Below are positions 1 to 54,848 of a stretch of 64,000 nucleotides of DNA, piece after piece. The stretch is from Ailurus styani (lineage: Eukaryota > Chordata > Mammalia > Carnivora > Ailuridae), in NCBI GenBank assembly GCA_002007465.1, contig LNAC01000019.1:2065945-2129944 (forward strand), written 5' to 3'. The notes under the pieces are model-generated. The model did not search any database, was not told the DNA's origin, and saw only the letters and a list, made by a program, of their open reading frames with translations. Each line of letters starts with the position of its first letter. The stretch's first letter is position 1. A program made the position numbers and the translations under genes.

Positions 1-1555
1 ATGAGTGGAACACAGTAAATACAGATACAGACCTTGGAATTTGTGGGGATTTAGTAATGATATAGATGTGGTATTTCAGATCAGCAGAGAAAGAATGAAT
101 GGAGATAGAGATGACATTTTTCATTTGGGGAAAAACATTAGTTTCTACTTTAATTCAAGATGAATTAAATATCTAAGTGTAATTAAATATCAGTATCATC
201 CATTGAGTGATGAAGGCTTTCCAAAGGAAAACACAGGATAGGGTCTAGAAGCTATGAAAGATTGACAAATTTGACCACATTAAAAAAATTTTAATATATC
301 TGGTGAAAGATAGTATAAAAAAGTTAAAAGACAGTTGACAGATAAAAATTTGCAACTTTTACAACAAAGCATTAGTATACTTAAAATTGTTAATCAGAGA
401 AATGGAAATTAAGTCAATGTAACTTTTTTTGAATATTTATATTAGTAAGCACTAAAAATGATAATATCTTGTTTTCTCACAGGTGTGGGGAGAACTAATA
501 CACTGTTAGGACAACATTTTAGTAGCCCAATTTGGCATTATCTAACAAAATAAAGATTTGTATAGTCCTTGACCTAGTATTTCCACTTCTGATAATCTGT
601 CCTGATAAATGTACTCATATGTGGTTTTAGTGATATGTGTACAGGGATGCTTACTGTAATGCTGTAATTGGAAAAAAAACCTATCTGAAGGCTTATTAAT
701 AAGAAAATATTTCAATAATTTTTGATAAAACATTCACCCAGTGCAGTGCTATGCAAGTGTCACAAAAAGAATTATTTAAGGTACATGTACAGACATGAAA
801 AGAAGTTCATGATATACTATTAGGTGAAAAAGACAAGGTATAATCCTTGGAGCAGTGAGCATAACTGGCACTAGGTCTTGGTTTCTAAATTCCATTCCTT
901 GCCAAAAGAAACTTAGCTCCTTGGAGAAATGGCTGTTTCAAGGATTAGGGTAGGGCAGATTCAAGATGACTCTGAAACATTTTGTGTCAGAAATTAAGGA
1001 AGTACTCAAAAAAAATTATAGGCCATTAAAATGACATTGAACCATGCTTGGGAGGGTCTCCCACTGGCCATATCTGAGACAATTTAAGCACCAATACATA
1101 CATACATAAGGGCATTTATAAATTAAAGCCCATTAAGTAAAATAAGAATCCAGGAGTTCCTACTCATAATAAATAGATTAATAAATTCATAAATGAGGAT
1201 GAAAGGACAGTTCTTTCTAGCAGTAGAATGTTGACTAATAAAACAAATGTTGCAGAATTATTGTTTGCCCATGTAAAGATGGAAGGAAAAATTATGGATC
1301 AAATCAAAGGGGGGATTTTAATAAAGGTCAGGATATTTATAAGTTTAAAAGTATCTTCTCACAAATTATTTATTACAAAAGGAAAAATGTTGATTACACA
1401 GGGAAGAAACCACATAGTACCTTAACCAAGTGATCAAAATTAACATCACCAGTAAGATTCCTCCAAATCTGATACTTTGAGGATACATCACTTATGTAAT
1501 ATATCACCCAAAATATATATATAACATGTATGTAATTGTGAAAAAAACCTCTCTG
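1..1555. other. PRMT9 intron, no recognised feature
   Basis: AT-rich DNA upstream of the first visible PRMT9 exon. No open frame looks coding, and no SINE or other repeat is confidently recognised up to the SINE at 1558. Confidence 0.5.
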
Positions 1556-1557
1556 CT

Positions 1558-1701
1558 GTCCCCCCTGCAGGGAGAGAGGGAGGAGCAGACTCCCCGCTAA
1601 GCAGGGAGCCCAATGTGGATGTGGGGCTTGATCCCAGGACCCTGGGATCATGACCTGAGCCGAAGGCAGACACTTAACTGACTGAGCCACTCGGGCATCC
1701 C
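1558..1701 (-). mobile_element. CAN-SINE (carnivore tRNA-Lys SINE)
   Basis: Reads on - as the SINE head gatgcccgagtggctcagt through the pyrimidine-rich middle. The 3' tail is missing or replaced, so this is an older truncated copy. Confidence 0.85.
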
Positions 1702-1734
1702 TGGAGTATTTATTTCTTGTAAAATGATGTTGCT

Positions 1735-2835
1735 AAAATGTTCATGAAGTGTTTTTTTTTTTTCCAGTGTAAATTTTTATTGATATCAGAACATTGTTAT
1801 AGCAAGTGCATAGACCATGAATTTATGGTTTGATGAATTTTCATGAAGTTGATACACTTATGTAACCAATGGTCAGATCAAGGTCCAGAACATTACCACC
1901 ACCCCAGAAAGTTTCCAGGAAGAAATCCCTTCCAGTTATGGGTACCCTGTCCCCCATAAGAGTAGCCACTATCCTGATTTCTGACACCATAGATTATTTT
2001 GACTGTTTCGAATTTTGAACAGGCGGGATCATACAGAATAAGTTTTTTTGTGCCTGACTTCTTTTTTCAACATCCCTGTTCACTGGTGTATAGTTCGCTC
2101 ATTCTCATTGATGTATAGTATACCAGTGGATGAATATACCAATACATTTGCTTTTACTGATGATGGATATTTAGGTTCTATACAGTTCTTTGGTTATTGG
2201 AAATAGTACATCTGTAAACATTCTTGAGCATTCTTTTGGTGATTGTGTATATATATTCCCAGAAGTAGAGAAGCTAAATACTTTGAGGTTCCTGTATTAA
2301 GAGTGAATCTAGAATGGTTATGTTCAGCTTGAGTATGTACTGTGAAAAGTCTTCCAAAGTGGTCTTATTAATTTTATACTCCTGCCAATAGTGTATGAGA
2401 TGGTATCATGACCAACACTTGGTATTGATTATTTCATTTTCCTAGTTTGGGTGGTTGTGTAGGTGCTAACTTCATTAACTTCATTTCCTTGGTGACTAAT
2501 GTATGCTTATTGACCATATGTTCTTTTGTGAAGTGTCTGTTTATATCATTTGCCTATATTTTTTTAATTTGTAGAAATTTAAAAATATATTTTGGATATG
2601 AACCCTTTTTTGAATTGATGTATTATAAATTGCTTCTACTCAATGTGCCTTTGTACTTTTTTAAAGCTGAGTATCTTTTGATGAAAAGACTTTTTAATTT
2701 TATTATAGACTTATTTGTCATTTGTTTTCCTTTATGGTTAGTGATTATGTATGTAATTGTGTTTAAACCTCTGTCAGTAAAGTGTTACTTCATTTTTATG
2801 TTTATTTTTTCTGGACTCAATATTAGATGGTGTTA
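1735..2835 (-). mobile_element. Old L1 3'-region fragment, antisense
   Basis: Contains antisense L1-type phrases such as 'gatcatacagaata', 'cattctcattgatgtatagta' and 'gtttatatcatttgcctatatttt'. It is diverged and ends at a (CAA)n run at 2847-2866 near the next exon. A 158-codon + frame across it is an accident of the T-rich antisense L1. Confidence 0.55.
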
Positions 2836-2911
2836 CTTGATTCTAAACAACAACAACAACAACAAAGAAACCATCTTTCTCCCTTCCCCTTCTTATTTTC
2901 CCTCCTACCAG

Positions 2912-21783
<18,872 letters not shown>

Positions 21784-21955
21784 AGAGCAGTTTTCTAATG
21801 AAAAACTGTCCAGGTAGAGCAGCAAGTACACAATTCTGGTGTGAATTAGTAGTGGAATTGTAACTATAAAATAGGGGTATAAAGATTTCATTCCTTGTAA
21901 TGGTCAAATATTTTTTTAAATTGATTAATAAAGTATATTTAAAAGATCTTTAAAA
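21784..21955 (+). terminator. PRMT9: PRMT9 3' UTR and likely poly(A) signal
   Basis: The 3' UTR follows the TGA. An AATAAA hexamer lies at 21927-21932 in an AT-rich context, about 145 bases after the stop, giving a short 3' UTR if used. Further downstream sites are possible because the next gene's end is 2 kb away. Confidence 0.6.
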
Positions 21956-23040
21956 AGGAGCATTATTACAGAGACATTGCTGCAGACTTCCTTTCTCAAA
22001 AAGGCTGTCATTAATTTTTCAAATTAGCAAAGTTTATTTTTATTGCTTGGTTGTACTTAACAGTGGTTTCAATTTTGCTGAATACTTTAGTCTACACTCT
22101 AAAGCTATAAAGATAAGGGATTTGAGTCCCATCTTCATTGTCCTGTGCCAGTAAGTAAGGCAAAACTTTCAGTTTTTAAGGCATGTTGACTTTTTTTTAA
22201 GTCCAAACATCTTAATAGGGATACATTAGAAAGTTGGCTTCCACTAAAGACTCAGGGTTATGGTTACCTGTAAATTCAAAGCTTGGTTCTTTTAAATACT
22301 ATACTTTTGAAACTCCTTGGGTTTTGGGTTTTGAGAATGCAGACTTGAATTAAGAATTTAAGCTATATGCTAAATATAAAAGTTAGGGATGAAGTAAAAT
22401 CTATAGGAGGCAGCATTTTTCTTAGTCTACTTTGGCAAAGAAAATTTTTAAAAACTTGTAAATTCAAGAAAGAGCTAAATCTAAACCAGTATTTTTTAAA
22501 ATTTTGGTCTGGATGCATAGTAAGAAATACATAATAATTGGCCCAGTTTTTAAAGACTTGCAACAGGGAGATTAATAAGATTTTCATGCCTTGCATATAC
22601 TGTGTGCTTTTTGTAAGTAAGCCACAAAGAGTAAGATGCACCTTCTCTCTATATTGCCTATTCTCATTGCCTCTAGTATTAAACTACCCAGCTTTACTTT
22701 CAATAGAAGTGTTTATAATAGTGCATCTAATTACTGTGAACCAATACATAAATGTGATGTGTGTGTGCATAAATATATGGAGCAAAGATTTTGAGAAAAT
22801 ATTTATTCTTGCTATTTGTAACATCCTACAGTGGCACTTTCTAGATTTCAGTATATAACGTAAAACATTACCCAGTGGGTTGTGATTAGCAATTAGAGAA
22901 ACTCCATACTAAGTAATAAATGTCTCCGAAATAGCACCTCCACGTCTTTTGACTATGGTTTAATAAATTAAGAATACTCAGCCTAGCTTTATGTTTACTG
23001 ACACCCTTATTACCACTGAAGAAAAGTAAACTCCATTTCT
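21956..23040. other. Intergenic, nothing recognised
   Basis: AT-rich DNA between the convergent genes. Open frames here (for example 22538-22858) have no coding character or recognisable domain. Confidence 0.45.
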
Positions 23041-23044
23041 TTCT

Positions 23045-23257
23045 TTTTTTTTTTTTTTAAAAGATTTCATTTGTCAGAGGGAGAGAGAGAGAGCACAAGG
23101 AGGGGCAGTAGAAGGCAGGGCTGGCAGAGCAGGCAGAGGAAGAAGCAGACTCCCTGACCAGTAAGGAGCCCTATGTGAGATATGATCCCAGGACTCTGGG
23201 ATCATGACCTGAGCCGAAGGCAGCCGCCCAACCGACTGAGCCACCCAGGCATCCCTA
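23045..23257 (-). mobile_element. CAN-SINE
   Basis: T run, aaagatttcatttgtcagag, ending gagccacccaggcatccc on +. It lies between the two gene ends. 'actccatttct' before and after is the target-site duplication. Confidence 0.92.
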
Positions 23258-23615
23258 GACTCCATTTCTATCAGAAGGTTCTTATTTATTCTCTTAGTTT
23301 TCTATCCAGCTTATTCTTTTCATCTGAAAGTCTTTCATCTGAAAGATTAATGGATAATCTATTAATCTATTAGTGTTGCAAATAGGATTTTTAGGTGGTA
23401 GTTGTTTTAAAGATTAATATTAGGTCCTAGCTATTTCTCCTAAAAGGAATAGAAGATACAGGTATCTTTTCATTTTAAGTATGTAATTTTTAACCTTTAA
23501 TCTTTCTGGACTTCTTTTTTGCTGTGCCTCTAAATCAAGAACTTTTTGTAAAAACATTGTTTATGTTTAAAGAATGAGAGACAAAAAATTGCAGAAAATA
23601 AATGATAAATTCTTA

Positions 23616-23621
23616 TTTATT
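23616..23621 (-). terminator. TMEM184C: Possible TMEM184C poly(A) signal
   Basis: TTTATT on + reads AATAAA on -, about 480 bases beyond the stop. AT-rich DNA gives several such hexamers, so this is one candidate only; the transcript end is unproven. Confidence 0.3.
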
Positions 23622-24100
23622 GAAAGACATCCAGTTGAGAAATAGAGAAATAATTGTTAGGTAGGTATATATGGCACATGATTATGATTAAGTTCCACTA
23701 ATTCATATTTCCAAATTACACTTTCTGCTAAATTCAGAGCATTATATTCATGCAGCAGTGGTAGGAAGCATTGATTTTTTTTTTTGACGTCCATCCTCTT
23801 GATAAAGCAATGTATTATCAGGAACATTTAGTAGAGTCACTTTCTATCAATCATTCGAGTATGTGATACTCTAATATTAAGAAGAAATCAAGTCTAAGTC
23901 TAGGGCATTTAGACTGATTATTTGTGATATACAAAACTCAGTTATATAAATCCAGTAGTTCTCCCTGGCTTTCACCTTCTTTTTGTTGAAATTTTCCATC
24001 ATTTATATTTATGGCTTGTCCCAAGCACAAAATCCTGAGCAATGGGATACCAGGTAATGAAATAAAACGGTAGCAGGAGCAGTTTGGTTTTGCACACTGT

Positions 24101-46420
<22,320 letters not shown>

Positions 46421-48640
46421 GAAAAGAGGAGGTCGTCGGGAGTTGTTGGAATTGGTGGGGGTTCTTGGTGGCCCTTGAACAAGGTTCTGGAAACTGTTAC
46501 GAATTGTTTGAAAAGACTTGAGGAATACCTACTGCATTCTTCTGCTCCATGTATTCCAGCATTAAGAAAGCCTGGGTAAGACCTTAGAACTGAGCCAATT
46601 ATCTGCACAAAGATCTCCGGTTCTCTCTGGGAGTAGATAGGGGAGCCAGCCGGAATAAGACAGTGAAGAATGGGAAACGTCCTCCTCGTTTTCTATCAGT
46701 TAGAATCTAGAGGAGGGCTACCTAGTTATTTCTGGATCCTGCAGAACATTCTAAAGGTAGCTTAATTTTAGAAGCAGTGTAAATAATGAATATCCTTTCC
46801 GCATTTAGAACTTGTGTTAGAAACTCTCATACCCTTAAGTTTCAAAGGTTTTGACATTGCAACTGACAGACTTTTTATGTGCTTACAGCTTTTAGCTAAA
46901 CCTATAGAACAAATGGCAAATCTTAAAGCCTTTCAAAACCAATAAAGCAAACAAATATCTAACTTCTCATTTAGATATACGGAAGTGTCCTATATTGTAA
47001 TTCTCATTTTCTGAGGGGCAGGCATTGTACTGAATTATTTACCTACATTATATCAGTTGATCTGTACAAAAATCCAGAAACGTAGGCAGTTTTCCATGTT
47101 ACAGATGAGAAAACAGGTTCAAGCGGTTAAGTAATTTGCCTTTGCTCATTGAGCTAGTTAGTGGTAGAGCCGGAATTCTAACTTTGGTCTCTTGACTCCA
47201 GAGGCACTGCTAAGCATTTGACCTGTCAGGCAGCACCTGCCACCTGAGAATTTCTGATTAATGACTGTGGACAAGAAGACCTCAGTATTGAGTGCACTTA
47301 GCCTAGAATTCTCACAGAGGCACTGAGGGAGTGTTATCTTCCCCAGTGTCATCTGTCCTAGCCGAAGTCTGGAGTTGGATTTCTGCACCCATCTATCAAA
47401 TCCTTAACATCTCAATTTTCCAACCTGGCCTCTTTTAATACAAACTGCTTTCTTAAAGTGAAATAGGCCTTTTGTTTGTTCTTCCTCAGGTAATTACAAA
47501 ATTAAAATAGTTTATTTCCTGTTGACTAAATTAATGCATATTCCATTGTTAAATTTCAGGAAATGGAATTATAAAGAAAAGTAACCCTTACTGTGCAACC
47601 AAGTATAACCACTACTTACTTTTTGGTACACAACATTTCTTCCTTGGATATACCGCACACGCAGATTGCATCTGTGCTTTCATTCATAGTCACTGGCACC
47701 TTTAATAGTCTTCCTCCTTCCTGCTGTGGGCAAACCTTTTTCACCCAATGTATGAAACCTTTCACAATTTTTTCCCTCTGTATCCTTACAGCACTCATGT
47801 TGTATTACAATTACCTATTTGTATGTCTTTTAGACCAAGTTCCTAGGAGCAAGCTAAAGTTCTAGAACTATTAGAATAAAGCAAGAGATGGAAGAGACCA
47901 GAATGTCAGATGCACAAGTGGTTTCACACACCAGTTTGTGAACTGGGGTTTATCTATGGTGAAGTCTCCAGATCAGCAGAGAAATGAGAAAAAGGTATAT
48001 ATAGTGAGTTTTCATTTAGTCAAATTTACTCTTAAGGATTGTGCTTTATTTTGAAATTGTCTATTCTATGTCTTGTATGTGAAGACAGTTATAGAGCCGT
48101 AGTTGTTTTCTAAATATTTTTCCTTGGAAAATAAAATGTTGCTAACTTTATTTGCTCCCATTTGGTTTATTTTATTTTTGACATTTGTCTTGGTTCATGA
48201 AGTCCTAAAATCTAACAATCACTAAGATAGAGAATGGCCACCAGTTTGCGCAATCATAATGCTGGCATGATCCTAATCTATTTGCTTTACTTGCTATAGG
48301 TATTTTCTGTATTCTTTCTGGATGTGACTTAGCCTAAGTCTGAGGATGGATGTGAGCTTGATTGGTGTTCAGAAAGTAAGAACTAGTTGTAACTGGCAGA
48401 TGGTACTAGGGCCAAAAGTAAGAATTAGTCATTCTTAATGCAGTTTGTATGGATAAAATGAAGTTTCTGTTTGTTACTGTATTATATGAAAATATGTAGA
48501 TGAAATTTTGCTATCCATGGAGGATATGTTTGTGTTAGTCTGACAAAATAATAAGTTAATAGAATTCAGTTTGAGGGATCTTGGGAGGTGGACACTGTTA
48601 AAACTTTGGCATATATTTCTATCTCTCTCTATAAATATGT
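46421..48640. other. Intergenic upstream of TMEM184C
   Basis: A MIR-like fragment is visible at about 46990-47185 ('ggggcaggcattgtactgaa', 'gttacagatgagaaaacagg', 'ttagtggtagagccgg'). The rest holds nothing recognised. Confidence 0.5.
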
Positions 48641-48649
48641 CCCTGGTAG

Positions 48650-49125
48650 TCTTAAAATATGGTACAACTTCTTTGATGTCTTTCCCATAAAAAGATATGC
48701 CTTGTGATGGACTTATGATTGATTTATACAATAGACTATAGTGAAAGTGATCATAATCACCATGTGTGACGTCAGAGGTTAGGTCACAAAAGGCCATGCA
48801 ACTCCATCTTGTCTGTTGAAACACTTGCTTTTGGAACTCTCAGCCATCATGTAAGAAGTCTGACTACCTGGTGTGCTGTGAAATGTCCAGAATAGGGAGA
48901 ACTCTTGAAGTACTGTTATTGACAATCACAGCTGAGCCTACGCCACCCAGTTAGCCCAGGTACCAGTTACGTGAGTGGTGAAGCAGATTCCAGCTCTCAG
49001 TCATTTGAGCCACCCTTCAGCCCGGTCTTCCCAGCTGAGGGCATAGACTTGTGGACCAGAAGTGAGCCATTCCTGCTCTATCTTGTCCTAATTCCTGACT
49101 TGGAGAATCCATGGACTTAAAAGAA
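48650..49125 (+). mobile_element. MaLR/MLT1-like LTR fragment
   Basis: 'aggtcacaaaaggccatgca', 'tggaactctcagccatcat' and 'cagctgagcctacgccaccc' resemble an old mammalian MLT1-type LTR in order. Family call by eye. Confidence 0.5.
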
Positions 49126-49127
49126 TT

Positions 49128-49990
49128 GGAAAACAAGACACAGACTGGGAGAAATATTTGCAAAAAATACATCTGATAAAGGACTGTTATCCAAAATGTA
49201 TAAAGAACTTCTAAAACTCAATAATAAGAAAATAAAAACCCATTAAAAAATGGCCAGACACCTTAACAGACCTCACCAAAGAAGATAATATAGATGTCAA
49301 GTAAGTATATGCAAAGATGCTCTACATCATATCATCATGGAAATGCAAGGTAAAACAAAATGACTTACCACTACACACCTATTAGAATGGCCAGAATCCA
49401 GAACACTGACAACACCAAACACTGATAAGGATGTGAAGCAAAAGGATTCTCATACATTATTAGTGGGAAAGCAAAAATTGTACAGCCACTTTGGAAGATA
49501 GTTTGTAAGTTTCTTATAAAATGAAACATACTCTTCTCATGTGATCCAGCAATTGCACTTGTTACTATTTACCTAAAGGAAGTGAAGCCTTAGGTCCACA
49601 CAGAAACCTGCACATTGATGTTTATAGCATCTTTTCTCATAATTGCCAAAATTTAGGAGCAACCAAGATGTTCTTTGGCAGATAAATGGATTAATAAACA
49701 GTGATACATTCAGACAATGGAATATTATTTAGCACTAAAAAGAATTGAGCCATCAAGCTATAAAAAGACATAGAGGAAACTTAAATGAATACTACTGGGT
49801 GAAAGAAGCCAATGTGAAAAGGTTACACACTATGATTCCAACTACATGCCATTCTGGAAAAGACAAAACTATAGAGACAGTAAAAAAGATCAGTGGTTGC
49901 CAGATGGGAACAAGGGAGAGATGAATAGGCAGAATATAGAATGAAAATGAAAATGTTCTGTATATTATCATGAAATTATTCTGTATATTA
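49128..49990 (+). mobile_element. L1 3' region, sense
   Basis: 'gggagaaatatttgcaaaaa', 'taaaggactgttatccaaaa', 'aaaaaatggccagacacctt', 'aatggaatattatttagcac' and 'gatcagtggttgccagatgg' are the L1 ORF2 end and 3' UTR in order. Old; no open frame. Confidence 0.88.
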
Positions 49991-50289
49991 TCATGAAAAT
50001 ATTCTGTATATTATAATGATGAATGTATGTCACTGTGTTTTGTCCAAATCCATAGAGTGTGCAACACCAATAATGAACCCTAAGGTAAACAACGGACTTT
50101 TGGTGATTTTGATGTGTCGATGTAGATTCATCCTTGGTAAAAAATGTACCCTTCTGGTAAATAATACTGATAATGGGAGAGGCTGTGCATGTGGGGTGAC
50201 AGTTATATGTGAATTCTCTGTGCCTTTTGCTCAATTTTGTTGTAAATCTGAAACTTCTCTGAGAAAACAATGAAGTCTTGAATCCTTAA

Positions 50290-51180
50290 GCATTATGAAA
50301 ATGATTGTTTTACTTCTTTGTTAGGATTGTTTGTTATGTGTTTGTGCCAGAGAACAGATAACTTTGTATTTGTGTACACTCTACCTAGTTGAAAAAGGCT
50401 TCTTGCTTAGGGTGATTTTTTTGCCTAGAGCTGACTTTAAGTCTAGAAAAGGTGTCTAGGGTTTTTTCTTTAGGCATATGTTGCCTTCAGAGTCTGAGAT
50501 TGTGCTAAGCAATGAAAGAGTTAAGTGAGTGTTAGATTTAAAGGTTGCAAATGCAGGGAAGGGATGTGAGTAGGTCTTTATGCTTGATTCTGTAATGTGT
50601 CATTTTTTTTCTCTTCCCCCCAAATGGAAGGAAAAATAGCCTAGTATGTACCAAATGAAAGGGGAAGAAAATAAAAGTGGAACGAGCTATAATATCAAAC
50701 TTTAAAATCTTTGAAACTGAGTATTTTTGCCCGTTAAGTGTCAGCTTGACCTACCACATTGTTCAGGTTACATTTAAGCTTCATTGAAGACACCATGGTT
50801 TATTTATTCATTTCTACCTCCTCTACATCTGTAATAGGTAAAGCTGTACATACGTCTATGTATTACCAGATTTCTGCGTATATATCTGTAAGTCTTTATA
50901 TACATTTTGACCTCATCTTAGACTTCTCTCAAGTATCTTTTTGGCTGCTCTGACAAGTTTTGGGGATGTAACAAATATATGAAATGTGAAAATCTGTTTA
51001 ACATGTTGATGTTAAAAGAAAAGTGAATTATAATGGCTTGGAAAAAATTTTCAAGTATTTCATGTCATTTTGTTCATTTTGTTTAGTGGGTCTTAGGATT
51101 CAGAGCAAACTATGGGCTGCCACCCAGTTGTGGTCTGCAGTCTATTTCTGTATGGCTCATGAGCTAAGAGTTGTTTTTAC
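50290..51180. other. Intergenic, nothing recognised
   Basis: No supported feature. Confidence 0.4.
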
Positions 51181-51184
51181 ATCT

Positions 51185-51990
51185 TTTTTTCTTGTAGTAA
51201 AATAACATAATATAGAATTTACCATTTGACTATTTTTAAGTGTACAGTTCAGTGGCATTAAGTACATTCATATTGTGAAACTGCCACCACCAAATCCACA
51301 TGCAATTTTTTCATTGTCCCAAACTGAAACTTTGTATCTATTTGATAATAACTCCCCATTTCCCTTTTCCACCAGTTCCCCCAGTATCCTGCTTTCTGTC
51401 TCTATGAATTTATTCTAGGTACTTCATGTAAGTGGAGTTGTAAAGTATTTGTCCTTTTTACATCTGGCATATTTCACTTAGTATAATGTTTTTAAGGTCC
51501 ATTCATGTTGTAGCAGGTATCAGAACTTTTTTTTTAAGATTTTATTTATTATTTATTTATTTGAGAGAGAGAGAGAGAGCGAGTATGAGAGGGGCAAGGG
51601 TCATAGGGAGCAGACTGCCCAACAATCAGGGAGCCCGATGTGGGACCCGATCCCGGGACCCCAGGACTGTGTGACCCAAGCTGAAGGCAGTCGCCCAACC
51701 AACGGAACTACCCAGGCGCCCCAGAACTTCTTTCTTTTTTAAGGCTGACTAGTATGTTATTATATGTATATACCACATGTGCTTTATCCATTCACCTGTC
51801 AATGGGCCTTTGGGTTTCGTCTTTTGCCTATTGTAAATACTGCTGCTGTGAACATTGGTGTATGTACTTTGACCTTTTAAACCTGACCACAGAGCCCTCC
51901 TTTCTATCCCCTAATGTAGTGTTTAGTGCTGCTGCGTACACTGGTATAGAAGGGGATATGGAGAACTGTTAGTTCAGTGGGTATAGAGTT
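51185..51990 (-). mobile_element. L1 3' end, antisense, with SINE inside
   Basis: 'aaaataacataatatagaatt', 'gtacagttcagtggcattaa', 'ggtccattcatgttgtagca' before the SINE and 'ctgactagtatgttattata', 'ttatccattcacctgtcaat' after it are colinear antisense L1. Confidence 0.8.
51527..51722 (-). mobile_element. CAN-SINE in L1
   Basis: On + it runs aagattttatttattattta to gaactacccaggcgcccc. 'cagaactt' flanks both sides. Confidence 0.92.
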
Positions 51991-52141
51991 TCAGCTTTTC
52001 AAGATGTAATGAGATTTGGAGATTGATTGACAACAATGTGTATGTACCCACTGCTTTCAGTTGGCTCTCACATTTTTAGAGTTGTTAAAAAATAGAACAG
52101 AAAAAGTTTGCCAACCTTTAATTTAAAGTAAATTTTAGAAA

Positions 52142-52347
52142 CTTTTTTTTTTTTAAAGATTTTTATTTATTTATTTCACAGAGGGAGAGAGATCACAAGG
52201 AGGCAGAGAGGCAGGCAGAGAGAGAGAGGGGGAAGCAGGCTCCCCGCTGAGCAGGGAGCCCGATGCGGGCCTCGATCCCAGGACCCTGAGATCATGACCT
52301 GAGCCGAAAGCAGAGTCTTTAACCCACTGAGCCACCCAGGCGCCCTA
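52142..52347 (-). mobile_element. CAN-SINE, mustelid type
   Basis: T run, aaagatttttatttattta, ending gagccacccaggcgccct on +; 'tagaaa/tagaac' flanks. Near-consensus. Confidence 0.95.
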
Positions 52348-53039
52348 GAACATTTTTAATGGGCTATTATTGTTGAATGAATTTCAACATAAAGTTCATT
52401 CATCTCTTCACTAGAGAAGTATTTAAATTTTAGTAGACTTTCTCATACTAAGTATTTGGGGAACTCCTGTTATTTGGTCCCCAAACCAACGTTGAAAAAA
52501 ATCATGGTTTTGTTTTTGTTATTAAGTAAGAGTAAGAGCCACTGATTTATAAGCAATATTCATTGATTTTGAGGGAATCCTGTGGTAAATTCAGAGTAAT
52601 AGGGCACAAAGGTTCCTTTCTTTAGAGCCAGGATAGAGTGAAAGAAAGGTTCCACTGGGTATAACTAGGCATATAGAAGCTGGAGGCACTGTCCTTTTTA
52701 CTTTTGCTCTACTTTTCTGATTCTATTCTGGGCAAGCCATGTCTTAGTATGTCCTTAAGACATAGATTCCCAAACTTTCTTGTTTGAAACACCATTGGAA
52801 TCTCTAATTTTTTCATGGTGTTCTTGAGCCTAAGAAATACGGCATAGTTTTCATTTATTAAGTCATTAGGTCCAAACAACCTAATAATAGACATTCTTAT
52901 AAAGTCTTGCAGATGTTTCTGTGCTTCTCTCAAAAATTTAAAATATCCCATGGTGCCTTGTGAGTTCACTCCAGTGTCCTGTGCCCCTCAGCACACAGTT
53001 TGGAAATTGTAGTCCTAGGGTCTTCTACCTGTGTTTCTT

Positions 53040-53248
53040 TTTTTTTCTTTTTTTTTTTTTTAAGATTTTATTTATTTATATGACAGAGAGAGAGATTACA
53101 AGTAGGCAGAGAAGCAGGCAGAGAGAAAGGAGGAAGCAGGCTCCCCACTGAGCAGGGAGCCCGATGTGGGCCTCGATCCCAGGACACTGAGATCATGACC
53201 TGGGCCGAAGGCAGAGGCTTTTTAACCCACTGAACCACCCAGGCGCCC
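53040..53248 (-). mobile_element. CAN-SINE, mustelid type, with TSD
   Basis: A 17-bp target copy cttctacctgtgtttct lies before and after the element. A young insertion. Confidence 0.95.
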
Positions 53249-53420
53249 CTTCTACCTGTGTTTCTGACTTGGGTTTGATTTGTTCTTGCCCTTGCTTCTT
53301 GTCTAACTTCAGTTACTATTTCCCACATTTCCAGGGTTTACCTAACAATATTTTCTGATGACTCTCCCTGCTTACAGATTTAATTTTTACATTCTTGATT
53401 TGGGTTTCTTCCTTCATTAG

Positions 53421-53422
<2 letters not shown>

Positions 53423-53458
<36 letters not shown>
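53423..53458 (+). repeat. (TA)n microsatellite
   Basis: About 18 TA units; likely polymorphic. Confidence 0.96.
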
Positions 53459-53462
<4 letters not shown>

Positions 53463-53812
53463 AAGCTGGAAAACATTTTTAAAAGTGTTCCTACCTGGTC
53501 TATTCTCAACATATTGACTGAAAGACTGAAGTTGAGTTTTTCTGACTGTAGAATCCNACTTAAATGAGTAGAACATTTACCCTCATCTTCAAAAGTGTGT
53601 TACTAGAATTACTGGATTAATGACTGTAGGGTTCTTTAGTTTCCTCACAAGAAAGGTGATAAAGTGTCTTAAGCCACCTGATAATCCTTAGTAGTATATG
53701 TTGGCTTTGTCACTAAAGTGAAGAAGATGCCTTGAATGGCGTAAACAACTTGCATGGTAAATAATAAATTGCCTTTACTATAAATTATTACTCAACTAGA
53801 TGAACTTTCCAG

Positions 53813-53914
53813 TAGCAGGGAGCCCGACTCGACTCAGGGCTTGATCCCAGGACCCTGAGATCATGACCTGAGCAGAAGGCAGAGGCTTTAACCCCTGAGC
53901 CACCAGGCGCCCTT
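53813..53914 (-). mobile_element. CAN-SINE, head half only
   Basis: Only the tRNA-derived half is present (agcagggagcccgactcgac to gagccaccaggcgccctta on +); the tail side is absent. Confidence 0.88.
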
Positions 53915-54848
53915 AGGTTTTTGTTTTTTGTTGTTGTTGTTGTTGTTTTTCTTTTTTTCCCCCCCCTTTTTCCCCTGTATCTCCATGGATGCTTTATTTT
54001 CAGGCTGATTTAAGTGACACTTCTGAAATACCAAGTTACAGGTTAAAAGAAATTTGAAAAACCTTGATAACTTTATTAAGTAATATATTCAAAACTAGAT
54101 AATTCAGAAGATTTGGGAGAAAAGGTATTTCTGGTTAGGAAGAAGATTGTATGCATTATAAAAATGTGAGGAAGGAAAAATATTTTTATACTGAGACATT
54201 ATTTTATAACTTAAACAAAGATCAATATGTCATTCATTTGTACATTAGATGCTAGACTATGGTGATCCCCCATAGAAAGAAGGCTTTGACTTACATGAGG
54301 TAAGGAGAACTCATGGGAGGATTTGGTCTACTGTGGAGGAATGGTTTCCTTCAGATATGAGGAGAGCTCTTTATGGAGTAATTTCAGGCTGTGAATTGCA
54401 TTTGTGTAAACTCATGTAAAGCACATGTCCCATGTGCTTTTACACAGGAAGGATATGGTGTTGGGGTAAGAATTAATACCTCTCCCGCACTGTAGAACCA
54501 GTATTCTGTACATGCATAGTTCTGAGTGGAATCCCACCGGGCTTGGGCCAGTGTAATCAGTGCTTTTATTTATGTATTATCTTTACTAAGTAGAAGTAGA
54601 ACTAGAATTTTTTGCAGCTCTTGTGTAAATCCTATGATTTGTGCTTTCCAGTTTTCTCATTTGGGAAGGGAGAACAAAACAGAAGAACAGTGTCTTTGTT
54701 TTTTTCCTTCCTGGTTGATATTGTCCCTAGAACTCTTTCTAAGTCAGGATATAAGAACTAACCTTTTTCAACTCTCCCAAATCTCAGGGACCCTGGTTTT
54801 ATAATCAGTGTCCCCTGGAAGGAAGACTTATGTGGCAAAAGTACCTTG

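Noticed and set aside
22538..22858. 106-codon + frame between the two genes
   Set aside because: AT-rich, hydrophobic by composition; no domain, no splice context.
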